Shown here: positions 49,305-62,314 of the stretch, piece by piece | Position numbering within the stretch: position 1 is the first letter of the stretch | Layout of the letters: every line of letters starts with the position of its first letter | Source: Epiperipatus broadwayi | Lineage: Eukaryota; Onychophora; Udeonychophora; Euonychophora; Peripatidae | NCBI GenBank assembly: GCA_028023455.1 | Contig: JAQFVV010006203.1 | Coordinates: 9,034,876 to 9,098,875 of the forward strand | Direction: 5' to 3' | DNA: 64,000 bases | Made by a program: the position numbers and the translations under genes | The notes under the pieces: model-generated | The model's input: the letters and a program-made list of their open reading frames with translations, nothing else | The model's database searches: none | What the model was told of the DNA's origin: nothing

Positions 49305-50696
49305 ATCTCTGTAGAAATCTTTTGTAATTTCAGTGGCTGCCATATCGTTTTTATAAAAGTTGAAATTATTCTTACTAGTGATTACATTGTTGATATAGGT
49401 TGCATATGAAAAGAGAGCTAAAAAACAACTCCCCTTTTTAATAGTGATAGTTTTAGCGAAGTTTACTTCCCTAAACTAGGAAAAAGGAAAAGAAACAGGG
49501 AGTCAGAAACAGTGTTAACTGGAGTCCAATGTTTTAATCAATCACTAAACAATCATTTAATGTTAATAGCTGCTTATCCTATTTTTTATTGGAAACTTTA
49601 ATTATTTTTTATTGTTATTCAAATTGGCAAGAAAATCATACATATTATGCATAAACTGTTATTATTACTTTATTCGAAAAATATATTTTTGGTGAATTTT
49701 TATTTAAATTTTAAGAATCTAATTGCTTGTAAGTACTTAAATATATCAAACTTACATAAATCCAGAGTTTTAAAAAAAACTTGTTGGCATGCATAACACC
49801 CCTCCCCCCCAAAAAAAAAGATGAATAAATCATTCTAGTTGTCAGTTATTATTTCATGCTCTGTGAACATCTTTTATAGAATATTGTAAAAAATGTTCTA
49901 ATTTGGCATTAGGATGGATATTTATCTGAAATAAAAAGACATGAAGTCCTTTGCTTACATAAATAGATGGACTGCATGTAATGAATAGTTTTGGATTCCT
50001 TGGTTTCTTTTTTCCATAGCCAAATTGGAAAACTCCTATTTGGTAACATGTAAAAGCTTTAATACATTATTTGTCAGAAGATAAAGAAGAGTCACTCTAT
50101 ACATGTTTACATATAAATATTAATGGATATAATAAATAGGTATTATATTAACTAAAAATATGTAAGCAATTAGATTAATTAACAACATTCCTGAATTATA
50201 CTCCATAACCTCAAAGGCTATTGACTTAATAAAAAAAAAAAAAAGGTTGACCTTTCTTATTATATATTGGACAAAAATATTTAATCATGTCCCCCCAAAA
50301 AAATGACAGCTCGACTTTATATTTTAATATTATGATTGATTACCTGTTGGCTTTTATTAAAATTTCAATTTGTTCACAATCAAATATAACATATACATAT
50401 ATATATATACAATATGAAACCTATAATGTACTTAATAAATACCTCATAAGGGATGAAGATAATTTCTGTCTATATTAAAACAACCATTATTACAGACCAC
50501 GTTAAAGAATATGTATATAATGAACAAATAATATGCAATTATGTACTTACTGTAATCAAATGAATATAGCATTTACTGAATTCCAAGCACTATATAATGA
50601 GAAAGGTTATTATTCTCCTTTTTTAAGATCAATATTTTATAATACTATGGAATGCAATTAAGGAATAAGATGAATTAATTTGATTGGTTAAATGTA
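49305..50696. other. AT-rich stretch, no gene seen
   Basis: Contains a CCCCTCCCCCCC-then-A9 run at 49799-49819. No coding signal. Confidence 0.4.
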
Positions 50697-51262
50697 CTTT
50701 TGTTTTTTATAGTAAATATTTAGGAATAAAATTATTGCATGATCTTATATTTATTTCATTTGTTAAATAAGCATTATTACATATTTTAAATCAAGATTTT
50801 ATGATGAAAATAATAAAACTTCTATTAAAAATTCTATTTTAAAACTTATCACAACTTTGAATTTATGAGTAAACATAAAAACAATGCACTTTTTAAAATG
50901 TTTAAATTCTTTGTTTTCTTATTTATTTATTTTTCTTGATATTTTAAATTTCAGGCAAAATAATTTATTTATGCAACAGGAATTGTGAAAATATTAATTT
51001 ATGTTCAGTCACAGAGCTAGTTACTTTGTATTTCAATCTATATCTACCATCATCAGCAGTCATTTGCAAAATGAATATGGCTATTCAAATTTCAAAAGAA
51101 AATATACTAAATTCACTAATCAAACCAGGAATCACAAATAAGTCCATATATAGAACTCATTGGTCCATTCTGCTTATTTGATACTTTATAAATTTTTTAA
51201 TTTTTTATACAAACTTTTCCTTCTGAAAAGCTTCAATACTATATCTAATTGTAGGTCTATAC
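50697..51262. repeat. Direct repeat, left copy (about 560 bp)
   Basis: Closely matches 53459-53994. Shared strings include TTATGATGAAAATAAT, TTTAAATTTCAGGCAAAATA, GTTCAGTCACAGAGCTAGTT and AATATGGCTATTCAAAT. Similarity runs the whole length with short indels. Spacing start to start is about 2.76 kb. Could be the two LTRs of an old LTR retrotransposon or a segmental duplication; TG/CA ends are not clear. Confidence 0.85.
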
Positions 51263-53458
51263 TCTGACAGAATTGCAAAACTCACATGCAAATCACCCGA
51301 GGGCAATCCACATTCTGACATTACAAAATACCATCTTTTTCTTTTACAGCCTGCTAAGGTCAGGGGAAAAACAAGAGACTCTTAACTGTTTACCTAAGTT
51401 ATTGATTGCAAATAAGAATGGCAAACTGCCAAAAATAATGAGACAACACTATTTATTCATGTATAAACTGGCATGACTTTAGTTAATTAATTTATATTTT
51501 AATTCTTGGTAAATAAACCTTTCTTATTATTTTAACTTATGCACAGATGTAGCATATGATGTTATAAAGATTTGAAACAAATGATTTGTACTCATTAATT
51601 TAAAGTATTATTCACGTTAATTATTTGAATGGATTTCAATCTACTGTACAGACAACTAACTGCTCTTAATTCTCACATGTGCTGTACATATCCTAACTGA
51701 TACAAGTTTATAAATTAAGGCTGATCTTATTACTTGACAGTTGTGATCAATTACAGGATATGATATTAATGCACAAAAATAATAAAATATAATTATAAGA
51801 TACAGGGATTCACATCTATATTACAAGTTATATAAGAATGCATACATGGAAAGATTGTGCCTACGGTAGGAATTAAACTTCTAGTGTATATAGCATACAG
51901 TGACCAGCAGTTACATATGGTCACTACATGACATGAAAGAAAAATGGATGGCATATGGTAGGACTTGATCATCTACCATACATCACTAGTTAAACAAAAT
52001 GATTGTAAGGGATCAACAGTCGCAAATGATGTTACAATCATCTAATACTAATGCATTACATAAGAATGAGAATCAGATGTAACTAGCCTAATCTGCATAG
52101 ATGGATTGAGACACCGATTTTTATTAATAATACCACCTCAAATATATAAGAATAGCTAGCTCAAACTGCCATCTATTTAACATAACCTTAATCTAGCTTG
52201 TTTACGCAGCACAATTGCCCTCCACTCATAATTTAGATTTACTGAGTTAACATATTATTAAATAAATAATGTGGAAATAACTGATTGGCATACCAATATT
52301 TAATAACATGACAAGGGATCCTGATTATAAGCAAAATGCCTTTTGTAGATTATTTTTATCTGCTTATCACTAATTAAATAGTGGTGATAAAGAGACCAAA
52401 CTACCATCTCTTGCCATACTTGCTTATAAGCAGACTAGAGATTTATTCATTAACATATTTCATAAGATTGAAGATAATAATTAACCAAGTATTAATTTAA
52501 AAGTATATTTATTCTTTCAGCTTAACAGTTCACATTCAGTTTTTAGGTATTTGAGAAGTTGGTTCTTTACCATAACTATGGTGGATGAAGGTTTAATTGA
52601 TATTCAGATTTTATTAGAAAGTATTGACAGTGATTTTACCTTAGCTTAGTGGCCGATTCTTTCAGTGGCACTGGACATCAGATTTTTACTCATATCAGGT
52701 AAATACATAGCAGATGCATGTTCAATGTTTTCTTCTGTTATTCATGGCTTCTTTCGAAGGACTCATTGATGGGTTTTCAGCTTACTCACTGCCAGCTTGA
52801 CAGAGCAAGGCAGATAAGGGTTTCTGTACTCTTGCATAGTAGACTTACTAGAACTAGCAGATACTAATTAATTAAAACAGAATAAACAACAGAAAAATAA
52901 TCACTGGTAGAATAAAGACAGGATAATCATGAACATAATTTCCAGAACTATTTAGGGTTATCTTATCAGTAAAATTTGGATCCATCTTGTCATTTGGATC
53001 CTTTGATTTATTGGCCATAGATAATTCTATTACTCTCACTAAGCTTGGAGTTTATTTGTCCAATATCCTATTTGCAAGCTCTTATTTTTGAGCAGGAATA
53101 ACAGCTTTTTAAATTATTTTAATTATTTATATCCTTAAACTTAATCTAGTAATCTGTTTATAAGCATTTTAATTACTTTTTCTATAATGTCATTTCCACT
53201 TTTTAACACCTTTTACTTTTAAACTACTTTTAAGTTAAATTTAGAATCGGTTATCATTTTATTTTTATAAACTTTAGGGAATATTTTATTTTGTTTTTTA
53301 ACCCAAATTAACTTTATAATTAATTATATTGTTTTTTCTCTGTGCATTTACTATATATAATTTTTACCTTTAAAATAAACTTTATTAAAACTTTTAAATT
53401 TAAATTTTATTGCTAATTTTTAACATTCAAACATGAAGTATATATATATATGCATATA
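51263..53458. other. Interior between the direct repeats, unidentified
   Basis: About 2.2 kb. Slightly GC-richer at 51840-52830, with no RT, integrase or protease motif that I can read on either strand. The frame 51273-51476 is unrecognised. If the flanks are LTRs, this would be a non-autonomous (LARD/TRIM-like) interior. Confidence 0.35.
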
Positions 53459-53994
53459 CTAAGTTTTTTATAGTGAATAGGAACAAAATTATTGCATAGT
53501 CTTATATTTCTTTCATTTGTTAAATAAGCATTATTATATATTTCAAATCAAGATTTTATGATGAAAATAATGAAACTGCTTTCAATTTTAAAACTTATCA
53601 GTCACAATTTGGAATTTATAGCAAACATAAAAACAATACATTTTTAAAAATGTTTAAATTCTTTGTTTTCTTATTTATTTTTACTGATATTTTAAATTTC
53701 AGGCAAAATAGATTTATTTACACAACTGAAATTGTGAAAATATTAATGTATGTTCAGTCACAGAGCTAGTTACTTTGTATTACAATATATATCTATCATA
53801 ATCAACTGTCACTTGAAAAATGAATATGGCTATTCAAATTCCAAGAGAAAATATACTAGAGATGAATTTACTAATCAATTCAGGAATCATAAATAAGTCC
53901 ATATACAGAACACACTGGTCCATTCTACTTACTTGATACTTTAAACTTTTCTTTCTGAAAGTCTGAAAAACTATCATTAATTGTAGATCACCAT
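53459..53994. repeat. Direct repeat, right copy (about 540 bp)
   Basis: Partner of 50697-51262 in the same orientation, including the shared TGGTCCATTCT(A/G)CTTA and TTTCTGAAA near the right end. Confidence 0.85.
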
Positions 53995-54747
53995 TGTATT
54001 CTATCCCAAGCCATATTCTCTCAATGAAACAATCAATATTGCACTTCTTGAGCTAATCTTTATAACTTAAATGGAATCTCTCTTAAGAAAACCATATTCA
54101 AATTCATTGTAAAATACTTTTCTGGGAAGTCTGTTTTCTTCATTTGTTTCACATTATCAAATCCAATACAAATGTAATTTTACAATAGTGGACTCTGAAA
54201 AATTAAAATATATTGGTGTTATGGTCTTACTATATTTTTTGAATTTCACGGAACATTCGTAAATGAAATTTTTCCAACACCTTTACGTTAAGTTGGTAGT
54301 ATGACTAAGAATCATCTCCGAATAATAAGTTAGATAAAATAACTTGAAATACAGTTAAATTAGTTGCAATAGTTATTTCATTGTGGTAAAATATCCGGTC
54401 CTTTAATTTTTTAAAAACAGCGGCTACATATTAGTCTATGAAAAAGTTACTAAGATATTTAATTTATCTTATACTTTCAAGTTGATAACTATCTAAATTA
54501 AATGTGGCTGAAGATTTTTCGTTTTCATCACTGGTTGATAAATAACTTTTTGATAATTACTTATTAAACTATTTAAAACATTAAATGCATTTTATAAATT
54601 ACCTTTTGAAATAGAAAAGATAGCACAATGTATAGACCGTTCTGTGCATTATATATATATTTATTATAAATAAAGTTTAATAAAATCTTGTATTATACTA
54701 CAGACAGTACATTAAAATTATTATTACTATAAATGTACTCTAGAAAA
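53995..54747. other. AT-rich stretch, no gene seen
   Basis: No recognised feature. Confidence 0.35.
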
Positions 54748-55312
54748 TTAGCATAAAGCTGAAAATCCGGATTTGATATTGAGCAAAGTCAATATATGTA
54801 AATGAGCCCTACGTATTCTGAACTGTATGAAAATAACCAGGTACATTCTAATGGCAGCAGAACAGCATTTATACAATTGTGTGAGCAGCAATTGTACAAC
54901 CTTGTAAGCAGAAAGTACAACGTGTGCACTAATCATTATAGAAGTCAATGAAATAATTAATGACACATTAGAAATAAGATTAGAATATCTGTATGTTAAA
55001 ACCAAAGCAAATGGATACATACAGATAATTTGGACTTGTATATAATGTTTATGTGTATGAACAGTTTATCGTGCGGCTAATTATTGGAATTGCTTAAAGA
55101 AGCTAAAGTGGTTTCACTCATTTTATTATTCTTTACTTTATTAGCAAGTGAATAAACTTGTTTTATTACTCCAGTTAAGAGTTCGTTTTTCATTAAATTA
55201 TTGTAAATGCATATGCAGCTGGTAAACATAAATTTTACCCCTGTACATAGCAGTATAAGTATAAAATACGAGATTTTGTTAGCTTCTAATAACCACCACA
55301 ACTTACACACTA
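54748..55312 (-). other. Two adjacent hydrophobic frames, unidentified
   Basis: The minus-strand frames 55310-55077 (WWLLEANKISYFILILLCTG, then YNNLMKNELLTGVIKQVYSL) and 55020-54748 (ISNVSLIISLTSIMISAHVV, ending YLVIFIQFRI) are each open and contain predicted membrane-like segments. An acceptor-like TTTAG precedes the first. The ending YLVIFIQF faintly recalls the TYxVxLIQF end of arthropod gustatory receptors, but spacing to the other frame and the tail after QF do not fit. Most likely chance or a decayed fragment. Confidence 0.18.
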
Positions 55313-56109
55313 AAGTTGATAATTCACTTTCACCATAGCATTAGTGCATGATTTTTCACATTTTGTTGTACATAATGGTGATTAGCATAATTTTATTCGA
55401 TTTCAAATAACTGTTCTTTCTGTATATGCTATGCTTAGTTTTAGACGTTAGACAGAATCTAATATTTCTCAGTATTAAAACTCTGCAAATTGCATAGTCT
55501 GTATAATTCTCAATTGAGCATTATTACCACTGAACATTTGTGACATATATAGTAAATAAAATTACTTCAATTCTATGGATTATTTCTTTAACCAAAAAAT
55601 TGGTCCAAGTGAACTTAGATAAGTATTTGAAAGTAAGCAAAATCATTCATACATTCTACATTTATATATTAATTGTTAGAAGCTATCAAGTTGACAATAT
55701 CTCATAATGTTTGTTTGATCACCACTTCATATCTTAAATCAATACAAACTTCTACAACTATTTGTCAAATCATTTTATACGGCTGCCACAATGTTTAATT
55801 TAGCAAGTGTGTGTATTTATAAATACTGAGGACAATATTCTCTTATATCAATCTACTATTATTACTGGTTTAAGAAAATCTCTTTTATCACCAGATTATG
55901 CCTGATTCGGCTAATAAATATAATGTAAAACTCTACTTTAGAAAATAAAACAAACAATTACTTTAAATTGTTTAATGATCTAGACACACACAAAAAAAAT
56001 TTTGTGGCCACTTTCATTTTTTCTTCTTATACATTATTGATTAGAATAAGATATTAATTCATAATTTGCCCCAAAAAAGGTTGTTTGTTACATCTTAGGA
56101 TCTTGTATT
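55313..56109. other. AT-rich stretch, no gene seen
   Basis: No recognised feature. Confidence 0.35.
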
Positions 56110-56389
56110 ATAATTGACATCATCATCAACCATTATCAATCCACTGCAGGATGAAGAACTCTCCAAATTCAAACCATCTTCTCTGATCTTTAGCTTCTCT
56201 TCTCCACATCACCCCTGCACATTTCTTATTTCATCCATCCCTCTCATGTGGTCTCTTTCTGGGTCTTTTACAATCTCTTGGAATCCAGTTTAAGATTTCA
56301 ATTGTTTATCTATTATCATCTCTTCTAGCAATATGTCCAGCCCAACTCCATTTTAGTCTTTTAATTTTTTCAATGAAGTCAATAATTGA
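56110..56389 (-). mobile_element. 5'-truncated RTE copy (264 bp) with 8-bp TSD
   Basis: The element body 56118-56381 matches the 3' end of the other RTE copies (the minus strand ends with the conserved C-terminal tail, then GGTTGATGATGATG). Target duplications ATAATTGA lie at 56110-56117 and 56382-56389. The coding part retained covers the last 80 or so residues. Typical dead-on-arrival insertion. Confidence 0.92.
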
Positions 56390-59300
56390 TATATGTACAT
56401 AAATTGTTTATTATCAATTTGTTTTAGATTAATTGTAATGGAACCAGTTGGCTTTGTAGTGAATGAAAACTATTTTCCTTTACTATACATTGTATCTGAG
56501 TATGCTGATTAAGCATTTAAATACACAATATTGGAAAAATGTTAGATGAAGTGGTATCCCTTACCATTGATAACCCTGATCTAAATACTAAAACAAATAA
56601 TCCTAATCATATGACCAAATTAACCTCATAACCAAAAAAAAAAAAACAGGCATGAAATTCATAGTATTAAATTTAATTTCCTCTTATATCAATAATAAAA
56701 AAGTATAATCATCAATGAATGTGATATATAAAATTAAGAAACGACGAATGCCCATTTGGGTGGCTCAACATGAGGACATAATACAGACTTTTCCATAATC
56801 AGATCCATAAATATTCCTCTTGAAGGAGTTTTAATGCTTCCACACTTAATTAACTACAACTGCTTTTGTTAATAAGTGATATCAAAACACTAAATAGTAT
56901 AAATGTTTAAATGTATATCTTAACAGTCTAGTATTTTCATTAGCAAAAAATATTTAATTCTAATAAAACATAAATAATAATTAGGTTATTTCTCTTTGGA
57001 TGTCAGCAAATAAATCAGTCAGGTAGTAATATAAGCTAATATTGGCCGAAGTACAATTTGGATGTAAAATATTTGAATCATAAAAAGAAAGACACCAAAG
57101 ATAATATATTTTCAAATGCAGATTCTTAATCTACAATTAGTTCAATTGATTAAGAAAAAACAAATTATTGGTTATGAAAGTAATTCCCTAACTATAAGTT
57201 CCAGGAGTGAAGCTTACATTATCAATGTTATTTGAACTTTAAATAATATAAAATGACAATAATAATTATAATACAGTAGAAATTCTTTCATTCCTTCTCT
57301 GACCGGAATAAATAAAATATATGAAGTTACTGCTCACACACAAATACATTATTATTCTTAACAGATTAATTAATATTACAATCTCATATATATTAAAGTG
57401 TATTCCAATATTCAGCTCTTGCATTCAGTCTTTCTACTTTTAAAGAAAATTTAAATAAAAAAATACCAATCTTTTTCCCAGTGCATTGCATTATTTTTTA
57501 CAGTACAAACACAACATTAAAGTTTCCTTATTGTTGATGGTTAATGTTATGACTTTTGGGGTATTTCTTTAATTAATTGATGACTCCTTAAGATTTTAAA
57601 AGCAGACAACTATCACTGAAAAAAAATCCATTCATAAAAAATTAATATTTTCTGAAAAGTTTCTTGCTTTCATTAAAGGTATTTATTCCAGTGCATTCCA
57701 ATGTATGCTTTCTTGAAACATATCACTTTTATTTTAATGAAAACTGGCCTGCATTAAGTTTGAACGTTTTTTTTTAAAGCATGAGGGACAAACATATTTT
57801 TCCTTTTAAATAAATCCAACAGTAAATAAAGTAAATTGTAAGGATATTCCTTTTTTTTATCTTAAAAAAGATTATAATAGAATTCACTATCCAATTGCAC
57901 ACTTATCTGTTATTTGTAGTTTGTTTTTAAGAGACCATACATAGCCAATGTTCTCAGGGCATTATTATATACATACATTCAAAAACAGATATGGGCTTGA
58001 GAGACAATTTACAAATAATGAATGTATTACAATCTTATTGTATTTATAGCTATTGGATGCTTGAAATAATAACTAACACCAAACATTATATATTTAACAT
58101 ATATAACTGATATAATTTAATTTAAAAATTATACATAAAAAACATCAATAAAAATAATGTAGTTATAAAAAAGACAGTATAACAATAAATTGAGAGCAAC
58201 CACAAAACTAAGTGCATAAGATAAAGAAATAATTTTGCTAACACAGACGGCCACATCTAATTATGAATTCAAAAGAATCATTTTTTATTTTAACAATTTT
58301 TCTTCAAGCAAAAGATGGTGATTCTGCAGATAAAAATGGACTGCTAAAGTAAAATTTTCATGCAGATTTGGAAAAAATTTGCTTAACCAAAAAAAAAAGT
58401 AAAATTTAGAAACGGATTATGTATCCATAATCTATTTCTAAATCTTGAAATACAAGGGTTTTTGTTTACATACACATATTAGCTGTGAAAATTGTCATGA
58501 AAAGTCAAGAAATTGTTAAAATGTTTTTTACAAAATGCTATCTTATTCAGAGAATTACAACAAATTGCTACAAGTTAGAATATGATCTAAATCAAAATTA
58601 TTGTACTAAAAATGGCAAATCTCAAAATAAATGATATCTTAGTCATCTTAAGATTTATTTTTACTTGCACCCTCTGATGACTTGGAATAAAGAATTTGCC
58701 AATTAAATTCAACCAATTTGAAGATATGCTTGGAAATACATTTTAATAAAATTAAACTCACAGATTTGCATTGTTTGGAAACATTGTAGTGAATGGAGGA
58801 ACAATTTTGAAAAGAAAAAAAGATAATTAAGTTTTATTTAGGTAATAATAAAAATAAATAAAATTAAATGTTTATGTAATGAATTGCTAGATTTAACATT
58901 ATATTCAAAGAAATGTACATATAAAAATTAAACTTTTAATCAATGTATCTTTTCTAATTTAACTTACGGTAGTGAAGCATAAAATTAGAACATAACTAAA
59001 GTAAAACAAAGATTATAAATGGCTCAAAGAAACTACCATTGTGAATAATAAGAGGATATAGAAAAAGAATTGTCATGATTAAAAAAACTTAAATGTATGT
59101 AATTAAAAAAATGATGACAATTTTCAATTGTATTTTTATGTTAGTATAATATGAAACTATTAATAGTCATTTATTATATACATATACAACAAAATGTATA
59201 AATTAGTGAGGGTAAAAAATATTTATGGTCTCAAATTTATATAAAGAAAATGAATATTTTGATGCTGCAAAGAAAATATTTAATATTTTACACTTTCAGT

Positions 59301-59880
59301 TGCACATTATTTTAAAATATTACATATAAGTGTAGAATCATTGTATGTTGTGTGTTAAATCTTTAAAAACAACATCAGATGTATAAGCAGATAGAATGAA
59401 CTAGAACTATTATAAAGCTTGGAGAAAAATTTGTAATTGAAAAAATAAATATTTTACTTAACTCTTGATTCAATATTTGTATTCAGCATGTTTAAATAGC
59501 AGTTTTATTCATGATCATTTTATATTTGTAAAATTGTCTATGATCCGGATTAAGAGCTTTCAAGCTAGAGGTTCCCCACTCCTGCTAGAGAGAAATTTAA
59601 AAAAAATTACAAATAGAAATGTGTTAGCTTAAAATCTGGTGCTACCAAACATGTTTCCAAAAAGATATTTAGGGAAGGAGGTAATACAATGTGGTTTTAA
59701 TTTTAAGTGTATAATGCACTGCTATAAAAAAGAGGCAAGAAGTAAACATACTAGGAAAAAATTACTTTACTCATTTTTAAAAAGATGTAGAGATTATTCA
59801 TATCAATTTGATCATAAAAACTCTTATTTGGAGATTTACACTTATTATATGTAAACTAATATCAACAAATTAAAAATCCT
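56390..59880. other. AT-rich stretch, no gene seen
   Basis: The open frame 59639-59854 (MLPNMFPKRYLG...) is unrecognised and Lys/Tyr-rich. No repeats with visible ends. Confidence 0.4.
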
Positions 59881-59883
59881 TCT

Positions 59884-60058
59884 CCTTTTCAAAAACTTTA
59901 TTTTTTTATCTCAATACTAAACATATACAAAACTCCAACGTTTCAACTGTTTTTATCTCATACAGTCATTTTCAAGGATCTGCAACAATATGAAATACAT
60001 ATTTATAAATAAACTTAAATTACATAAAAACTTCCTCTTACATTAATATAAACAGTAA
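59884..60058 (-). mobile_element. PLE-like terminal fragment with degenerate hammerhead-like core
   Basis: The minus strand reads CCTTGAAAATGACTGTATGA, then a loop and ACAGTTGAAACGTTGGAG, then ATTGAGATAAAAAAATAAAG and TTTTTGAAAAGGAG. The order (CTGA-like, ACTGT/ACAGT stem, GAAACG, AAATAAAGTT) matches the ends at 17.4, 20.8 and 46.9 kb. The CTGANGA string is mutated to TTGAAAA. The RTE copy at 60069 begins next to it. Confidence 0.5.
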
Positions 60059-61409
60059 CAAACATATTCATCATCATCATTAACCATTATCAATCCACTG
60101 CAGGATGAAGGTCTCTCCAAGTTCAATCCATCTTTTCCTATCTTTAGCTTCTCTTCTCCACATCACCCCTGCACACTTTCTTATTTCATCCATCCATCTT
60201 ACATGTAGTCTCTTTCTGGGTCTTTTACAATCTCTTGGAATCCCGTTTAAAATTTCAATTGTCCATCTGTTATCACCTCTTCTAACAATATGTCCAGCCC
60301 AACTCCACTTGTCTTTTAATTTTTTCAATGAGGTCAGTAACACCCGTTTGTTCTCTTACCCATACATTGCATTTTCGATCCCTTGTTATTCCCAACATGC
60401 ATCTCTCCATACTTCTTTGAGTGGTCTGAAGTCTCTGTATTGCTCTTCTATTAAGTGTCCAAGTCTCAGATCCATAAGTAAGAACTGGCAAAACATTTAT
60501 TAAAAACCTTCCTTTTCAAACACATAGGCATATTTCCTTTTAGTATCAAATTATTTCTACCAAAAGCACTCCAACCAAGTTTAATTCTATGATTAATTTC
60601 ATCCATTATATTTCCATCTGTATTAATAATCTGACCAAGGTATTTGTAACTGTTAACTTCTTCTAACTCATCATAATCAATCTTTATTTTCATATTTTGA
60701 AAATATTTTTTCTCTAATAATTTACAATTAAGTATTTTCATTTTTACAAATAAGGAGAAATTAAAACCACATTTATTTCATATTTTGAGAAAATCTATTA
60801 AACATTAGTCTTTTTAGCATTTATCTTTAGTCCTACTTTCATCTGATAACTTCTGCAACATTTCCTGTAGCTCTAAAGCATTATTTGCAAAAACATCATC
60901 TGCAAAATCTAAATAACTTAAATAATCTCCATTTACTTTCACTCCTTTAGCTTCCCATTTTAATCCACAAAATACTTCTTGCAGCACTGCTGTAAAAAGT
61001 TTTGGAGATATGGAGTCACCCTGTCTTACACCCTTTTCAATGTTGATTTTCCTACTATCATTATATAATCTAATTGTTGCTGTTGCATTTTTATAAATAT
61101 TCTTTAAAATATGACAATATCCTGGATCTACACCTTGATGATCCAATGCTTCAATCACTGAAGAAATGTTTATAGAATCAAATGCCTTTTCATAGTCTAC
61201 AAATCCTAAGCATAATGGCAATTCATATTCATTTGTCCTTTCTATAATTTCTCTCAATACCTGGATATGATCTACTGTACTAAAACCACTTTTAAATCCA
61301 GCTTGTTCTCTTGGTTGGTGGAAATCCAGTGTTTTCTGTAGATGAGTTGTAATTATCTTAGTAAAAATTTTGTATAAAACTGATAAAAGACTGATAGGTC
61401 AAACATATT
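60059..61409 (-). mobile_element. 5'-truncated RTE LINE copy (1331 bp) with 10-bp TSD
   Basis: Body 60069-61399, flanked by identical CAAACATATT at 60059-60068 and 61400-61409. From the right: FHQPREQAGFKSGF and DHIQVLREIIERT (61310-61220), LCLGFVDYEKAFDSI (catalytic Asp block A, about 61215-61170), GVRQGDSISPKLF (about 61030-60990), and LDFADD at about 60911-60894 (catalytic FADD kept, two residues missing just after). Then VNSYKYLGQIINTDG (about 60660-60610), VLTYGSETWTL (60485-60450) and the C-terminal RRGDNRWTIEILNG with WRREAKDRKRWIELG (60290-60090). The tail reads ATGATGATGATG. Frames break at about 60814, 60741 and 60340. It is better preserved than the 7.0-9.8 kb copy, and the perfect TSD implies a younger insertion. 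Confidence 0.95.
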
Positions 61410-61616
61410 AAACATATATAAATATATTTTACTTACATCTCTCTCCCACTGCTATATTTTATTACTCTTTCTTTTACATTATTTAATTACAAATCTGTCT
61501 TAAAATCATCCAAGGAACTTTCTATACAAATTTAAAACCAACTCTAATTTCAAAAAACCTCCCTCTTTTTAAATCTTAGCTAAAACACATCTTGAAACTA
61601 CATTCCTAAATTATAT

Positions 61617-61978
61617 CTTTAAATGAATATAAAACAAATATAAACATCCTTTTTTTGCCCTCTCTCTCTCTCTTTTATACAAAAAAACTTTTAACAATTT
61701 ATCTAAACCCATTAAGCATTTACTTTAATTATAAATTATTTTAGATTCCTTATCTACTCCATTAATTCTATTTAGAGTAGGATTATATTTTTTTATATAA
61801 AAAATTATTTTACCATCCTTTAAATAGAATTAATGGAGTAGATAAGGAATCTAAAATAATGTATAATTAAAATAAATGCTTAATGGGTTTAGGTAAATTG
61901 TTAAAAGTTTTTTTGTATAAAAGAGAGAGAGAGGGAGAAAAAGAAGGATGTTTATATTTGTTTTATATTCATTTAAAG
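61617..61978. repeat. Long palindrome, arms about 158 bp, 46-bp loop
   Basis: The left arm 61617-61774 and right arm 61821-61978 are near-perfect reverse complements, from CTTTAAATGAATATAAAAC (left end) to its complement ending ATTTAAAG (right end). The arms include (CT)n/(AG)n tracts and ATTCCTTATCTACTCCATTA. The right end abuts the hAT terminus at 61979 without a gap. The frame 61883-62107 is a palindrome/hAT artefact. It could be a foldback MITE or an inverted duplication made during hAT transposition. Confidence 0.88.
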
Positions 61979-62150
61979 CAGGGATGCCCAACCCGTAGCT
62001 CGCGAGTCACATGTGGCTCGCGTAACTGTTTAATGTGGCTCGAATTGCACTCTTCAAAAAAATTGATAAAATATTTTATGTTCCTTGATGGCACATGCAC
62101 ACACTAAAAAATAAACATTTTTACAATACAAACAATAACGATATGCAGTG
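61979..62150 (+). mobile_element. hAT terminus, other end missing
   Basis: CAGGGATGCCCAACCCGTAG, then CTCGCGAGTCACATGTGGC: a hAT-type terminal repeat with the characteristic subterminal GC-rich palindromes. No matching GTTGGGCATCCCTG is present to the right within the window, so the element is truncated or its other end has been lost. The right limit is arbitrary. Confidence 0.65.
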
Positions 62151-62279
62151 TCAGGTTTCACATTAAATAAAATATATTTTTCCTGTAATTGTAATTTATA
62201 TGTATGTTACCAAATTTTTAATAAATAAAATGTATTTACATTTTTTTTTCTTTTTAACATATTACACCATTTTTTTTTT

Positions 62280-62314
62280 TTTTTGCTGTACACGTTTGGT
62301 TTGGTGCTATATAT
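62280..62314 (+). repeat. Left part of a split minisatellite
   Basis: TTTTGCTGTACACGTTTGG, then TTTGGTGCTATATAT, the same phrase family as the array at 63689-64000 (GTAGACGTTTGGTTTGGTGC at about 63751). Separated from it by the LTR-like insertion. Confidence 0.7.

Noticed and set aside
54748-55312. Gustatory-receptor-like frames (YLVIFIQF ending)
   Set aside because: The spacing to the preceding membrane segment and the tail after QF do not fit the family; two frames are not joined by clear splice sites.
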